64,000 bases of DNA from Pseudomonas marginalis (GCF_900105325.1 NZ_FNSU01000004.1:620001-684000), one strand, 5' to 3'; shown: positions 26,609-36,209, counted from the first letter of the stretch. Notes: generated from the sequence alone by a model not told the origin. Made by a program: numbers and translations.

Positions 26609-27350
26609 CCGGCATTTCGACCAGTTGGCCACGCGCTTCGCCGAGAAAATCTACGGCGGCGCAAAAGGCGCGATTCGCCTGGCAGTGCTCCAGGCCGACC
26701 TGGCTGAGGCCCTGCCGGAGCGCCCGTTACGCGTGCTGGATATCGGCGCGGGCCTGGGGCATATGTCGCTGTGGCTGGCCGAACGCGGCCATCAGGTGAC
26801 CCTGGCCGAACCCGCCGAGCCGATGCTCGAGGGCGCGCGCCAACGCTTCGCCGAGGCCGGGCAGGACGCCACCTTTATCCACGCGCCGTGGCAAGACTTG
26901 CTCGGCCAGCTCACCGAGCCCTACGACCTGGTGCTTTGCCACGCCGTGCTGGAATGGCTGGCCGAACCCCACGGGATCCTGCCGGTGCTGCATCAGCTGA
27001 CGCTGCCCGGTGGCTGGCTGTCGCTGGCGTTCTACAACCGCGATGCACTGATTTATCGCAACCTGCTCAAAGGCCATTTCCGCAAGATGCGCAAGAACGA
27101 CATGGCCGGCGAAAAGCAGAGCCTGACCCCACAACAGCCCCTCGACCCGCGGGAATTGGCGGCGCAACTCGAAGGGCTTTGGCAGGTCGAAAGCCAAAGT
27201 GGCGTGCGGGTATTCCACGACTATATGCCGGTGGAATTCCAGGCCCGCGCCGACTTGAAGGACCTTGTAGAGATGGAGCTCGCTCACCGTCGTCACCCAA
27301 GCTTTGCCGGACTTGGGCGTTATTTGCACTGGATCTGCCGTCCGGTATAA
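26601..27350 (+). CDS. cmoM: tRNA 5-carboxymethoxyuridine methyltransferase CmoM
   Basis: CmoM (formerly SmtA) methylates cmo5U34 to mcmo5U34 in tRNA with SAM. The product of about 249 residues aligns by eye with E. coli CmoM. Shared segments include FDQLATRFAEKIYGGAKGAIR, SAM motif I VLDIGAGLGHMSLWLAERGH, LCHAVLEWLAEP, LSLAFYNRDAL, GVRVFHDYMP and LGRYLHWICR. The ATG at 26601 overlaps the end of the mazG-like gene. The TTG at 26595 would add two residues. Confidence 0.93.
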   Translation: MSDRHFDQLATRFAEKIYGGAKGAIRLAVLQADLAEALPERPLRVLDIGAGLGHMSLWLAERGHQVTLAEPAEPMLEGARQRFAEAGQDATFIHAPWQDLLGQLTEPYDLVLCHAVLEWLAEPHGILPVLHQLTLPGGWLSLAFYNRDALIYRNLLKGHFRKMRKNDMAGEKQSLTPQQPLDPRELAAQLEGLWQVESQSGVRVFHDYMPVEFQARADLKDLVEMELAHRRHPSFAGLGRYLHWICRPV

Positions 27351-27374
27351 GCGGCCCAGTCTGCGGAGGTCGAA

Positions 27375-27977
27375 ATGCGTCGTCTCTGTTTGATCCTGTT
27401 ATCCCTCGGGCTGGGCGCCTGCTCCAGCCCCAACCCTTATGTGGCGGCTTCTGCGCCCATGCCACCGGCGCCCGCGCAGGCGGCCACGACCTTCGACGCC
27501 AGCGCCTACCCGGCACCGGTGCGCGACTATGGCGCCTACCGCAATTGGGCCTGGCGCAACGGCCAGCTCCCGGCCGGCACGGCCTGGGCGGACTCGGCGC
27601 AGGTCGCCGAAGCGGTCAGCGGTGCCCTCGACCAGCGCGGCCTGCGGCCCTTGCACGACAACCGCCCGGCGGACCTGCTGGTGAGCGCCGATGTACGCCT
27701 GGAGAAGCGTCTCAAGCAGGTCCAGGACGATTACGGCTACGGATACGGCGGCTATAACCGCTACGGCCCGGGCTACGGCATGTACAACTCGGTGCCGATC
27801 GTGCGCACCTATGAAGTTCAAGTGGTGGTGGTGCGGGTTAATCTGTTCGACGCCCGCAGCGGCCAGCCGGTGTGGAGTGCCAGCGCGGAAACCGGCAGCC
27901 AGGGCAGCCTCAGCGAGCGTGCGGATGCGTTGCGCCAGGCCGTGCAGAAGGCGATGACCGCCTATCCTCCGAGTTAA
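27375..27977 (+). CDS. DUF4136 lipoprotein, first of a tandem pair
   Basis: The 200-residue product has signal sequence MRRLCLILLSLGLGAC with the lipobox LGAC. The DUF4136 domain shows DYGAYRNWAWRN and VWSASAETGSQGS. A Gly/Tyr-rich insert (YGYGYGGYNRYGPGYG) lies in the middle. It is a paralogue of the next gene, with the shared GAYRNWAW and DQRGLRP segments. It would be anchored in the outer membrane. No function is established for the family to my knowledge. Confidence 0.88.
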   Translation: MRRLCLILLSLGLGACSSPNPYVAASAPMPPAPAQAATTFDASAYPAPVRDYGAYRNWAWRNGQLPAGTAWADSAQVAEAVSGALDQRGLRPLHDNRPADLLVSADVRLEKRLKQVQDDYGYGYGGYNRYGPGYGMYNSVPIVRTYEVQVVVVRVNLFDARSGQPVWSASAETGSQGSLSERADALRQAVQKAMTAYPPS

Positions 27978-28021
27978 CAGCTATTCTCATCTAAAGCCCG
28001 GTCCCTTGTTGGAGATCAACC

Positions 28022-28579
28022 ATGTTTCGTCGTATCGCTACGCTAGCTTTTGTTGTGCTGCTGGGCGGTTGCCAGACCAGCCAGGTCAACCACGATTTTG
28101 ATGCCAGCCGCGACTTCGGCGCCTACCGCAACTGGGCCTGGAAAGACCCGGCGCTGCAATACCGCCCCGATGATCCGCGGATCAAGAGCGACCTCACCGA
28201 ACAACGCATCCGCCAGGCCGTGGGTGAACAGCTTGACCAGCGCGGCCTGCGCCCGGCAGCCGCAGGCACCCGGGCTGACCTGAACGTGCAGGCCTACCTG
28301 ATCGTCGAAGACCGCCAGCAACAAGTCACCACCAACTATGGCGGCGCCTGGGGTGGCCCGTGGAACGGCTATTGGGGCGCGCCGATGTACAACGAAACAC
28401 GCAACATCACCTACAAGGTGGCGACCATCCAGATCGACCTGCTCGACGGCAAGGACGGCAAGCTGGTGTGGCGCGGCAGTGATGAACAGATGATGAGCAG
28501 CACGCCCAACCCCCAGGATCGTAATAACGCGATTCGCACGACGGTGACCCGCATCCTCTCCAGCTACCCACCGCACTGA
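28022..28579 (+). CDS. DUF4136 lipoprotein, second of a tandem pair
   Basis: The 185-residue product has signal sequence MFRRIATLAFVVLLGGC with the lipobox LGGC. The DUF4136 domain shares DFGAYRNWAWKDP and LDQRGLRPAAAGTRADLNV with its upstream neighbour 44 bases away. A Gly/Trp/Tyr-rich loop (YGGAWGGPWNGYWGAP) occupies the same place as the Gly/Tyr loop of the paralogue. GGAGATCAACC precedes the ATG. The pair looks like a local duplication that has diverged. Confidence 0.88.
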   Translation: MFRRIATLAFVVLLGGCQTSQVNHDFDASRDFGAYRNWAWKDPALQYRPDDPRIKSDLTEQRIRQAVGEQLDQRGLRPAAAGTRADLNVQAYLIVEDRQQQVTTNYGGAWGGPWNGYWGAPMYNETRNITYKVATIQIDLLDGKDGKLVWRGSDEQMMSSTPNPQDRNNAIRTTVTRILSSYPPH

Positions 28580-28664
28580 CCGTTTGTAGCGACCGGCCGG
28601 CGCACCTGCCAAGCCTTGTCTACACTCCACCGCAACACGGAGAGTAAGCGCTAAGGAGTGCCTG

Positions 28665-30614
28665 ATGTCTCCCCGACTCGGTTGCAGGCAGCGTGGTGCG
28701 ATTGGCTTGATGGCAGCGGGCACCCTGGCGTTAGCGCTGGTGTTCCTGCTGCTGGCGGTGGACAGCGGCCGCCTCTACCTGGAAAAGCGCAAGCTGCAGT
28801 CCATTGCCGACACCGCCGCCCTGGAGGCCGCCGGGCGTGGTGGCCTGTGCAGCCCGACCACCAGCGCCAACGACTATGCCGTGCAGAACGCCGCGCGCAA
28901 TGGCTTCACCGTGGTTGCCGGCGACAGCAGTCGTGGCCTGGCCGTGACCTGCGGCACATTGACGACCAATGCCGGCAACATCCGCGTATTCAGCGCCGAC
29001 GCCAGCAAAAACGAGGCCATTCGGGTAGTGGCGACGCGCAGCGTAGTAACCAGCGTCGCCACCGGTATCTGGAATATGTTCAGCGGTACGCCGGCGTCCA
29101 CCCAGATGACCCTGGCTGCCAGCGCCGTGGCCGCGTACGCGCCGCCAGTGGCGCAACTGACGATTCGCAGCAGCCTGGCGACGGTGGATTCGGCGAAGTC
29201 CCCGCTATTGAACATGGTCATTGGCAACCTGTTGGGCGGCAGCCTGTCGCTGACGGCGGCGGGCTGGAATGGCTTGCTGGCGACGAACCTCAACCTGCTC
29301 GGCTACCTGGACCAGTTGGCGATTGAGCTGAACGTGACGGCGGGTGACTACGATGCGCTGCTCAACACCGCCGTATCCGCCAACCAGCTGATCGATGCCG
29401 CGGTAAAGGTGCTGCAAAAAAACGGAGCGGTGGCGACGGCGGTCATCAACGATGTGATTTCATTGAAAGCCATCGCGCCCAATACCCAGCTGCTGAAAGT
29501 CGCAGACCTGCTGAAGGTTGCCAGCGGAACACCGGCCGCGGCGCTGAATACCAACGTGCAGTTGTTTCAATTGCTGGAGGCCGTGGCGCAGCTGTCCAAT
29601 AGCAAGGGTGCGGTGAGTGCGGCCGCTCAGGTGAATATTCCCCTGGTGGGCAATGTCTCGATCCAGACCAAAGTCATCGAGCCGCCGCAATTGTCGGCCA
29701 TCGGTAATCCGGCGAAGGCCAAGGCGGGGCTTCTGAATAACCCGCAGACGGATCAGATTGTTGTCCGAACCGCGCAAGTGCGCACATTGGTTACGGTGGA
29801 TGCGCCGATCATCAAGCTGGTGTCGGGGGTTTCATCAATCCTGACCGGGTTGGCGACACCGGTGTCGAAGGTGGTCGGCGGCCTGTTGAACCTGAATATC
29901 CCGGCAGTGGTGGGCGGCGTGTTGTGCCTGGTGGCGTGTAACGTCACCGACGTGGATATCACACAATCACTGTCCATCTACATCGAGGCGGCCAGTGCGC
30001 AGAGTCAAGTCACGGACTACAGCTGTGCCACGCCGGCCACAAAGTCGCTAACGGTGCAGGCCACCACCGCCATGGCTACCTTGGGCGTGGGCTATGTCGA
30101 CCCTGCCACCGCGTTTTCATCATCGGCGCCAGTCACCGTGCAGCCGGTCAGGCTGATCGATTTTGGCCAGCGCTACTGCATTGTGCTGTCGCTGATATGC
30201 GGCACGCGTACAGCGGGTGTAGGCGGTGGTTTGAATGTGAAGGCGTTGTCTACCGTGGCAGCGCAGACCAGCTCGTTGCTGTTTTTACCGGTCGCCGATA
30301 TGAATGCCGCGCCGACCTACAAAAGTCCAACCGGCACCGCCAATATCGTCAATAGCCTGGGAGCAACCCTGAGCGGCCTGCAGGTTACCTACGTACCGCC
30401 CAGCGGCAGCACACCCGGTGCGGCGAACGGCACTGTTACGACGGCCCTGGCTACCATCACCAGCGCGGTGGTCACCCTTGTCCAGGACGTCCTGTCACCG
30501 CTGCTCGACCCCATTGTCAACACGCTGCTCCCGGCCCTGGGCATCAACCTGGGCAACGCCGAAGTCGGCGCCAACCTGACGTGTCAGATGGGCCGCGCCT
30601 ACCTGGTGATCTGA
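28665..30614 (+). CDS. tadG: Tad pilus assembly protein TadG
   Basis: The 649-residue protein begins with a TadE/TadG-like N-terminus, RQRGAIGLMAAGTLALALVF, whose hydrophobic segment (about 12-32) anchors it. LYLEKRKLQSIADTAALEAA is the typical Flp-pilus TadG segment. The rest is a long extracytoplasmic domain rich in small residues. TadG-like minor components are needed for Flp pilus function. Its 3' end overlaps that of the convergent pprA gene by 16 bases. In P. aeruginosa tadG lies beside pprB, so its position here is rearranged. Confidence 0.85.
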   Translation: MSPRLGCRQRGAIGLMAAGTLALALVFLLLAVDSGRLYLEKRKLQSIADTAALEAAGRGGLCSPTTSANDYAVQNAARNGFTVVAGDSSRGLAVTCGTLTTNAGNIRVFSADASKNEAIRVVATRSVVTSVATGIWNMFSGTPASTQMTLAASAVAAYAPPVAQLTIRSSLATVDSAKSPLLNMVIGNLLGGSLSLTAAGWNGLLATNLNLLGYLDQLAIELNVTAGDYDALLNTAVSANQLIDAAVKVLQKNGAVATAVINDVISLKAIAPNTQLLKVADLLKVASGTPAAALNTNVQLFQLLEAVAQLSNSKGAVSAAAQVNIPLVGNVSIQTKVIEPPQLSAIGNPAKAKAGLLNNPQTDQIVVRTAQVRTLVTVDAPIIKLVSGVSSILTGLATPVSKVVGGLLNLNIPAVVGGVLCLVACNVTDVDITQSLSIYIEAASAQSQVTDYSCATPATKSLTVQATTAMATLGVGYVDPATAFSSSAPVTVQPVRLIDFGQRYCIVLSLICGTRTAGVGGGLNVKALSTVAAQTSSLLFLPVADMNAAPTYKSPTGTANIVNSLGATLSGLQVTYVPPSGSTPGAANGTVTTALATITSAVVTLVQDVLSPLLDPIVNTLLPALGINLGNAEVGANLTCQMGRAYLVI

Positions 30615-33337
30615 ACCACCGGCAGTTCCACACAAAACCGTGCGCCTTCCTCGCCATTGATCACGCTCAAGCGCCCACCCATGTTTTCCACGATCCCGTA
30701 GCTTACCGACAGCCCCAGGCCGGTCCCCACCCCAATCGGCTTGGTGGTAAAAAACGGCTCGAAAATCCTCTCCAATAATCGTGGGTCGATGCCGCCACCG
30801 TTGTCCTCGACCCAGATGCGCACATGCCGGCTGTCGTGCTCGCAGTGCAGTGCAATCCAGGGGCGCAATTGCGCGGCTGTTTCGCGCTGGCTCAATAGCG
30901 CATCGCGGGCGTTGACCATCAGGTTGATCAACACCTGCTCAAGCTGGTCGACATGACCTTTGACCTGCACCCTGAAGTCTGCAGGTGTGATGCGCAGGTC
31001 CACGCCTTTGCCGCGCAGGCCCTCACTCAGCAGCGATATGGTCCCTTCCACGGCTTGCACTGGGTCGAACGGTTGCTGTTCGATTTCCGAACGGCGGCCA
31101 AACACGCGCATATGGTCCACCACCCTCGCCGCGCGTTGCACTTGGGTGTCGATGCGCTTGAGTTTTTCGGTGAGGTAGTCGATCTGCGCGTCGCCGTTGG
31201 CCAGGCGCTTGAGCACATTGACGATCGCCATGCGCATCACGTTCAGCGGCTGGTTGATCTCATGGGCCAGGCCCGTGGCCATTTCGCCGAGGGTCGCCAT
31301 CTTGGCGCTCTGGGTCAGTTGCTGCTGGGAGCGACGCACTTCGGTGTTGTCGCGGCCCACGGCCTGCACCTCCACCAGTTGACCTTGTTCATCAAACACA
31401 CCACGGTCGGACCATACCCACCAGGCATGTTCGCGCCCGGGCAGCTGCAGGCTGATTTCGGCGGTGCTCACCGGAAACTCGGGGGTCAGTCGGCAGATGC
31501 GTTGGATAAATGCCTGGCGCTGTTCATCCGACAGCCACGCGTCCAATTGCCGCCCCGGCAGTTGCGCGGGCAAGCACTCCAGGTAGTTGGCCAGCGGCGT
31601 GTTGCCAAACGTCAGGGTCAGGTCCGGGCGATAACGGCAGATCATTGCCGGCGAGTCTTCCACCAGGATGCGGTAGCGCTCTTCGCTCTGCCTGACCTGT
31701 TCGGCGGCCAGGGTCGCGTCGGTCACATCGAGCCATAGCCCCACGGCCTCCACCGGCAGGCCCAAGTCATCGCGCAGCAGCTTGGCCTCGTCGAGCAGCC
31801 AATGGTAGTCGCCGCGGGTGTCGCGCACCCGGTAGCGGCTGCGTACATTCCCTTCGCGTAGTAATTGACGGGTGCGTTGGAAGTACAACTCACGGTCTTC
31901 GGGATGGATCAACGAGGCCAGGCCGTCATGGCTGCAATCGGCCAGGCTCCAGCCCAGCAGCGGCAACAGGCTGTCGCTGAAAAACGCCGGGTGCAGCGCG
32001 CCGCCGACATAGCGCTGCACGTAGATCACCGCCGGTGAACTGGCGATCAGGTTATCCAGGCGTGCATGGGCGGCGGCGGCTTGCAGTTGCTGGTTCTTGA
32101 TGTCGCTGATGTTGAGCATGAAACCGACCCAGCGCCGGTTGTCGCCCACGCCCAGTACCTGGCCCTGCACGCGATACCAGATGGGCGTGTGGTCCGCGTC
32201 ACTGCCTGGCAGGCGCACGCTGGTCAGCAGGGGTTTGTCCAGTGCCTGCAGGTCTTGCAGGTGGCTGAGCAGTTCCTGGCGATCAGCGGGGTGGATCAGC
32301 TCCAGCCAGAGGGCCAGTGCCTGGCGCGTGGCGCCGTGTTCCTGGCCCAGGCTATGCAGCAACTGGGGGGCGAGCTGGATCTCCTGGGTGGCGGGCAGCA
32401 GTTCCCACCAGCCGGTGCCGAGCAGTTCTTGCAGGGCCTCCATGCGCTCCAGTTGCTGATGGCTGCGTTGTTCGCGCAGGCGGTTCAGCAGCGGGGCGGC
32501 GAGTGCGGCGGTGAGGTCCAGCCAGTCACGTTCGCGGGTGTGCGGTTCGCCGCCGTAGAAACCGCAGAGCAACCAGGCTGCCACGCCCTGGCTGTCACGG
32601 TAGGGCACCAGCAAACCGTCGATATCGCCGAAAATGCTCTGCAGGCGGGGGTTGTCAATGCGCCCGTGGGCCAGGCTCAGGAGCGCGTTGCCGTTGACAC
32701 TGTCCAGGCTGGCCCCCAGATGTTGGCCGGTTTGCCACAAGCCCGGGGCGTCGTGAGCGGTGTATTGGCTGTAGATCCGCCAACCCTGGTTGGCTTCATC
32801 GAGCAATGCCAGGGCCACACAGGGGATACGCCAGCGTTGGGCCAGGCTGCGCAGTTGCTCGTTGAACGTCTCGGGCAGGCGACTCAGGCTGCACACTCGC
32901 AACTGTTCGCTCATCCTGCAGGCGAGTTGGTGGTTCTGCTCGCGCTGTTCAGCCAGGTGGCGGCCGGCGAGCAAGTCGCCGATGTCCAGCAGGTGCAGCA
33001 CCCAGCGGTCGCCCTCCGGCTCGACCCAGCCACGGGTGGGCAGGACCTGGCCGGCAGAGCCCTGGAAGTCCAGGTCCAGGGTATGGCGTTGCCAGTCGGC
33101 AGGGCTGCCTTCGATACTCAAGGCGCTGCTGGCGCACAGCAACTCCCGCAGCAGCGGCCGTGCTTCACCCGCGACGGGCATGGCGAGTTGCGAACGCAGT
33201 GTGCCGCTGATGTCCACCACATGACCTTGATGATCCAATAACACGCGCAGCCCTGCCGCAGGGACAGTGGGCGCCTCGAAGGCCTGGGTGCCGACACGGC
33301 CCCGCAGGCGCTCGAAGAAATTATTCCCCGCAGTCAA
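30599..33337 (-). CDS. pprA: Sensor histidine kinase PprA
   Basis: The kinase of about 912 residues is partner of PprB in the Pseudomonas system that controls Tad pili and envelope adhesins. I see no transmembrane segment. It has a GAF-like region (about 250-380), three PAS-like segments (around 400-510, 530-640 and 660-770) and a HisKA domain with phospho-accepting histidine in LAHEINQPLNVMRM. The ATPase domain has NLMVNARDALL, VEDNGGGID and GVGTGLGLSVSYG. A TTG start at 33337 overlaps the stop codon of tadE; the longer frame to 33817 runs antisense-free through tadE and is not real. The start is uncertain. Confidence 0.88.
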   Translation of the reverse strand: MTAGNNFFERLRGRVGTQAFEAPTVPAAGLRVLLDHQGHVVDISGTLRSQLAMPVAGEARPLLRELLCASSALSIEGSPADWQRHTLDLDFQGSAGQVLPTRGWVEPEGDRWVLHLLDIGDLLAGRHLAEQREQNHQLACRMSEQLRVCSLSRLPETFNEQLRSLAQRWRIPCVALALLDEANQGWRIYSQYTAHDAPGLWQTGQHLGASLDSVNGNALLSLAHGRIDNPRLQSIFGDIDGLLVPYRDSQGVAAWLLCGFYGGEPHTRERDWLDLTAALAAPLLNRLREQRSHQQLERMEALQELLGTGWWELLPATQEIQLAPQLLHSLGQEHGATRQALALWLELIHPADRQELLSHLQDLQALDKPLLTSVRLPGSDADHTPIWYRVQGQVLGVGDNRRWVGFMLNISDIKNQQLQAAAAHARLDNLIASSPAVIYVQRYVGGALHPAFFSDSLLPLLGWSLADCSHDGLASLIHPEDRELYFQRTRQLLREGNVRSRYRVRDTRGDYHWLLDEAKLLRDDLGLPVEAVGLWLDVTDATLAAEQVRQSEERYRILVEDSPAMICRYRPDLTLTFGNTPLANYLECLPAQLPGRQLDAWLSDEQRQAFIQRICRLTPEFPVSTAEISLQLPGREHAWWVWSDRGVFDEQGQLVEVQAVGRDNTEVRRSQQQLTQSAKMATLGEMATGLAHEINQPLNVMRMAIVNVLKRLANGDAQIDYLTEKLKRIDTQVQRAARVVDHMRVFGRRSEIEQQPFDPVQAVEGTISLLSEGLRGKGVDLRITPADFRVQVKGHVDQLEQVLINLMVNARDALLSQRETAAQLRPWIALHCEHDSRHVRIWVEDNGGGIDPRLLERIFEPFFTTKPIGVGTGLGLSVSYGIVENMGGRLSVINGEEGARFCVELPVVQITR

Positions 33338-33777
33338 AACTGAAGACTCGAGCTGGCCGAAAGGTTGGTCGGCAGGTTCGGTACAGTGCCAATGCCTGGC
33401 ACCACCAGCGCCGGGAATACGGAGTAGAGGTTGGAGGAGGGGTATTTGATCGTGACAGTCAGCGTGGTGCCGGTGTAGGTGGCGCTGATGAAGGACGGCT
33501 GGAACTGGAAGTTGGCGGGGATCCAGCTCAATTGCGCCGCTACCGCATCTTTCGCCCGCTGGGTGACAAGGGTGGGGTAAGCCGATCCAGCCGCAACCGG
33601 GTCTACCGCCATGGCCTGGCGCACGGCCTCGGCCGCTGCCTGGTTGAACGACTGCATCAACAGCAGCGGCAGGCTGAAGCTGATCAAGCCATAGAACACC
33701 GCAAAAAAGATCCCGAAGACCAAGGCGAACTCGATCGCCGCAGCCCCTTTTTGCTTTGCCGGCAGGCCTGTTTTCAT
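33334..33777 (-). CDS. TadE/TadF-like minor pseudopilin
   Basis: The 147-residue protein has the TadE-like N-terminus KQKGAAAIEFALVFGIFF. A glycine is followed by a hydrophobic helix with glutamate, the prepilin-peptidase-processed pseudopilin pattern. It corresponds to PA4294 by position between pprA and fppA. The stop codon overlaps a possible TTG start of pprA, so the pair is likely co-transcribed. It is divergent from fppA. Confidence 0.87.
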   Translation of the reverse strand: MKTGLPAKQKGAAAIEFALVFGIFFAVFYGLISFSLPLLLMQSFNQAAAEAVRQAMAVDPVAAGSAYPTLVTQRAKDAVAAQLSWIPANFQFQPSFISATYTGTTLTVTIKYPSSNLYSVFPALVVPGIGTVPNLPTNLSASSSLQF

Positions 33778-33849
33778 GACTGCGTCTACCCTGACGTCTA
33801 CGACTCGATATCAGCATAGAATCATTCAGCGAAAAGGAACGTTTTTTAC

Positions 33850-34299
33850 GTGATTCATGGCGTAGTGATAGTGATCTGGCTGGGAGTCTGTGCGGTGCAG
33901 GATATTCGCCGGCGACAGATCGCCAATGGCTTGACCCTGGGCGTGGCGTTGCTGGCGCTGTTATACCTGTTGTGCACAGGTGCCACCTGGCTGGGCGCGC
34001 CGGCGAGCGCCGGTCTCTTGGCGTTTGCCCTGGCGCTGCTGTTGACCCTGCCGGGCTATTCGCTGGACCGCTTCGGTGCGGGCGACGTGAAGCTGCTCGC
34101 GGCGCTGGGCCTGGCCACCACGGTGGATCATGTGTTGTGGTCCCTGATCGGTGCCGCCATCACCCTGGTCGGCTGGTTGGTCGTTCGTCAACAGCTCGGC
34201 CCGCGCGCTGCTGATCGGGTGCAAGGCCCGCCTGCCAAGCAGCCTTTCGCCGCGTTTTTATTCGCGGGTTTTGTGCTGTATGGGGTATGGACCCTTTAG
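33850..34299 (+). CDS. fppA: Flp prepilin peptidase FppA
   Basis: FppA is an inner-membrane aspartyl protease that cleaves the Flp pre-pilin and the TadE-like pseudopilins. The 149-residue short A24A form has about four to five transmembrane segments. The catalytic aspartates are in CAVQDIRRRQIANG and the GxGD motif FGAGDVKLLAALG. The GTG start at 33850 has AAGGA upstream at about 11 bases. It is followed by pprB on the same strand. Confidence 0.92.
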   Translation: MIHGVVIVIWLGVCAVQDIRRRQIANGLTLGVALLALLYLLCTGATWLGAPASAGLLAFALALLLTLPGYSLDRFGAGDVKLLAALGLATTVDHVLWSLIGAAITLVGWLVVRQQLGPRAADRVQGPPAKQPFAAFLFAGFVLYGVWTL

Positions 34300-34426
34300 T
34301 CGCACAATGCCTCTATTGCTATGTACAGAGTCGGAAAGTAGGTCTACGTTTATGGAACGGATGTATAGGATTTTTCGTCCAAACGGATAGGTCAGTCTTT
34401 TTGGCTTGCCAGGCATGGAGTCGCGT

Positions 34427-35206
34427 GTGAACAAGCTGAAATCGGCTGTAAAAGTGCTGGTGGTCGATGACCAACCGCTGATCGTTGAGGAGCTTTGCGA
34501 GTTCCTCGAAAGCAGTGGCTACCACTGCGTCCCGTGCGAATCCAGCCGCCAGGCCTTGCAGCGTTTCAGCGAGGACGCCGAGGTCGGCCTGGTGCTGTGT
34601 GACCTGCACATGCCGGACATGGATGGGATCGAGCTGGTGCAGTCGATGCAGAAGATCGCCGGCAAGCAGCGTGCGTTCGAGGCCATCATGCTCACCGGGC
34701 GTGCCGACAAACAGGACGTGATCAAGGCCCTGCGCGCGGGCATCTCGGATTACTACCAGAAGCCGATCAACCTAGATGAGTTGCTCGAGGGCCTGCAGCG
34801 CCAGGAAGCGGCGCTGGAAGAGCGGCAAAAGGAGCTGCAACTGGGGCACTTGAACCAGAAACTGCAGTACCTTTCCGAATCCATCAATGACTTGTACCAG
34901 GACCTCGACAAGGTACGGCGCGGCCCGCTGCAGGAGGCTGACGGCGAGGGGCGGCAAGACGCCGGAGCGGCGCAGGTTCCATCCATCTTCAACCAGCTGT
35001 CACCCCGTCAGATGGAGGTGGCGTGGCTGGTAGGCAAGGGCCAGACCAATTACCAGATCGCCTGCGAATTGGGCATCACCGAAAACACCGTCAAGCTGTA
35101 TGTGTCCCAGGTGTTGCGCCTGACCCATATGCACAACCGCACCCAGCTGGCGCTCGCGTTGTCGCCAAGCCACTCGCCGATGCGCCAGCAGGTGAGTGCG
35201 CACTGA
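34427..35206 (+). CDS. pprB: Response regulator PprB
   Basis: The product of about 259 residues has a receiver domain with acidic pocket VDDQ, the phosphoacceptor context CDLHMPDMDG and a KPIN loop. A coiled-coil-like linker (ERQKELQLGHLNQKLQYL) leads to a LuxR-type helix-turn-helix (LSPRQMEVAWLVGKGQTNYQ). PprB activates Flp pilus genes in P. aeruginosa. I chose the GTG at 34427, six bases after GGAG; the ATG at 34415 adds four residues and lacks a visible ribosome-binding site. It is convergent with the DUF3613 gene. Confidence 0.92.
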   Translation: MNKLKSAVKVLVVDDQPLIVEELCEFLESSGYHCVPCESSRQALQRFSEDAEVGLVLCDLHMPDMDGIELVQSMQKIAGKQRAFEAIMLTGRADKQDVIKALRAGISDYYQKPINLDELLEGLQRQEAALEERQKELQLGHLNQKLQYLSESINDLYQDLDKVRRGPLQEADGEGRQDAGAAQVPSIFNQLSPRQMEVAWLVGKGQTNYQIACELGITENTVKLYVSQVLRLTHMHNRTQLALALSPSHSPMRQQVSAH

Positions 35207-35216
35207 CGCACGGCGT

Positions 35217-35480
35217 TCATTGGCTCTTGCCGCCCGCCTCCGACTTGGTTTCAAAGAACTCCGGAATCGGGTGCTTGTGACTGTCCAGCCAACGCTGCAA
35301 TGCCTGCTCCTTTTCTGCCGGGGTGGTGCTCTGCGGTGTCGGCGAGGCTGCCCGCCCATCGACCTGCAACGCCATCCAGTTTTCCGTTTCGGCCTGCTGC
35401 GGGGACGAAGGCCCCGGTGGAATAGCCGAGGCGCTCAATGGCAGCAGCGCCAGACACACAACGTAATGGGCTTTCATCAT
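35217..35480 (-). CDS. DUF3613 family exported protein of the tad operon
   Basis: The 87-residue product has signal peptide MMKAHYVVCLALLPLSASA and a short hydrophilic mature part ending AGGKSQ. It is the last gene of the minus-strand tad operon, seven bases after tadD, and its position corresponds to PA4298. EKEQALQRWLDSHKHPIPEF is the most conserved-looking stretch. Its role in pilus biogenesis is unknown. Confidence 0.83.
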   Translation of the reverse strand: MMKAHYVVCLALLPLSASAIPPGPSSPQQAETENWMALQVDGRAASPTPQSTTPAEKEQALQRWLDSHKHPIPEFFETKSEAGGKSQ

Positions 35481-35487
35481 CGACTCC

Positions 35488-36198
35488 TTACTTGATACTC
35501 ACCGGCAGGGCATCGGCGGCCGTTGCGACGTTGCGCGCGGTCCTGGCTGAGTGCTTGAGCCGGGCCGCGCGGGCCTGTGCCTCGGTGACCTGGCCGGGGT
35601 TCAAGCCCAGCTGGCTGACCACTCTGGCCGCTTGCCCCCAGTCATCCTGATAAATCAGCAAGGTCACCAGGTTGACCGCTGCCAGCGTGTCGCCCTGTTT
35701 GAGCTCGATAGCCGTCATGAACTCAAAGCGCGCGTCTTCCAGGCGCAATTGGTTGAGGTACACCACGCCCAGGTCATTGCGGATTTTTTCATCGGTGGGC
35801 GCCAGGCGCGCGGCCCTTTGCAGGTGAGCCATCGCCTGTGGGTGGTCGCCCTTGGCCGCTGCCAGTTGCCCCAGCCCATGTTCGCCTTCGGCGGTCATGC
35901 AAGTACCCAGCAGGCTGCGATACAAGGGTTCGGCCTCACTGCGGCCCAGCAAGCGAAAGTTACGGGCCTGGCGCTGGCGCACCTGGGGCAAGCTGTCGGG
36001 CAGGTTCTGCAGGTTGGCCAGGCTGGCGTGCAGCTTGCCCTCGTTGGCCAGGTCATCGGACAGGTTCAGCGTCAGTTCCTGCTCCGCACTGGGTTTGGCG
36101 CAACTGCCCGGCGCGGTCAACGCGGCCCATGGGGTGTGGCCGTTGGTGGCGCATCCGCCGAGCATCAGCAGGGTCAGGCCGGCAATCAGTGGTTTCAT
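35488..36198 (-). CDS. tadD: Tad pilus assembly lipoprotein TadD
   Basis: TadD is an outer-membrane lipoprotein that acts as pilotin or scaffold for the RcpA secretin. The 236-residue product has signal sequence MKPLIAGLTLLMLGGC with the lipobox LGGC. TPR repeats occupy about residues 100-190 (GLGQLAAAKGDHPQAMAHLQ, NDLGVVYLNQLRLEDARFEF). The ATG at 36198 is preferred over a TTG at 36201. It is 11 bases after tadC. Confidence 0.9.
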   Translation of the reverse strand: MKPLIAGLTLLMLGGCATNGHTPWAALTAPGSCAKPSAEQELTLNLSDDLANEGKLHASLANLQNLPDSLPQVRQRQARNFRLLGRSEAEPLYRSLLGTCMTAEGEHGLGQLAAAKGDHPQAMAHLQRAARLAPTDEKIRNDLGVVYLNQLRLEDARFEFMTAIELKQGDTLAAVNLVTLLIYQDDWGQAARVVSQLGLNPGQVTEAQARAARLKHSARTARNVATAADALPVSIK

Positions 36199-36209
36199 CA
36201 AGGTGGTCC

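Noticed and set aside
33338..33817. N-terminal extension of the pprA kinase to 1072 residues
   Set aside because: The extension is a different-frame shadow of the tadE-like gene, low in hydrophobicity and rich in Arg/His/Gly, unlike any kinase input domain.
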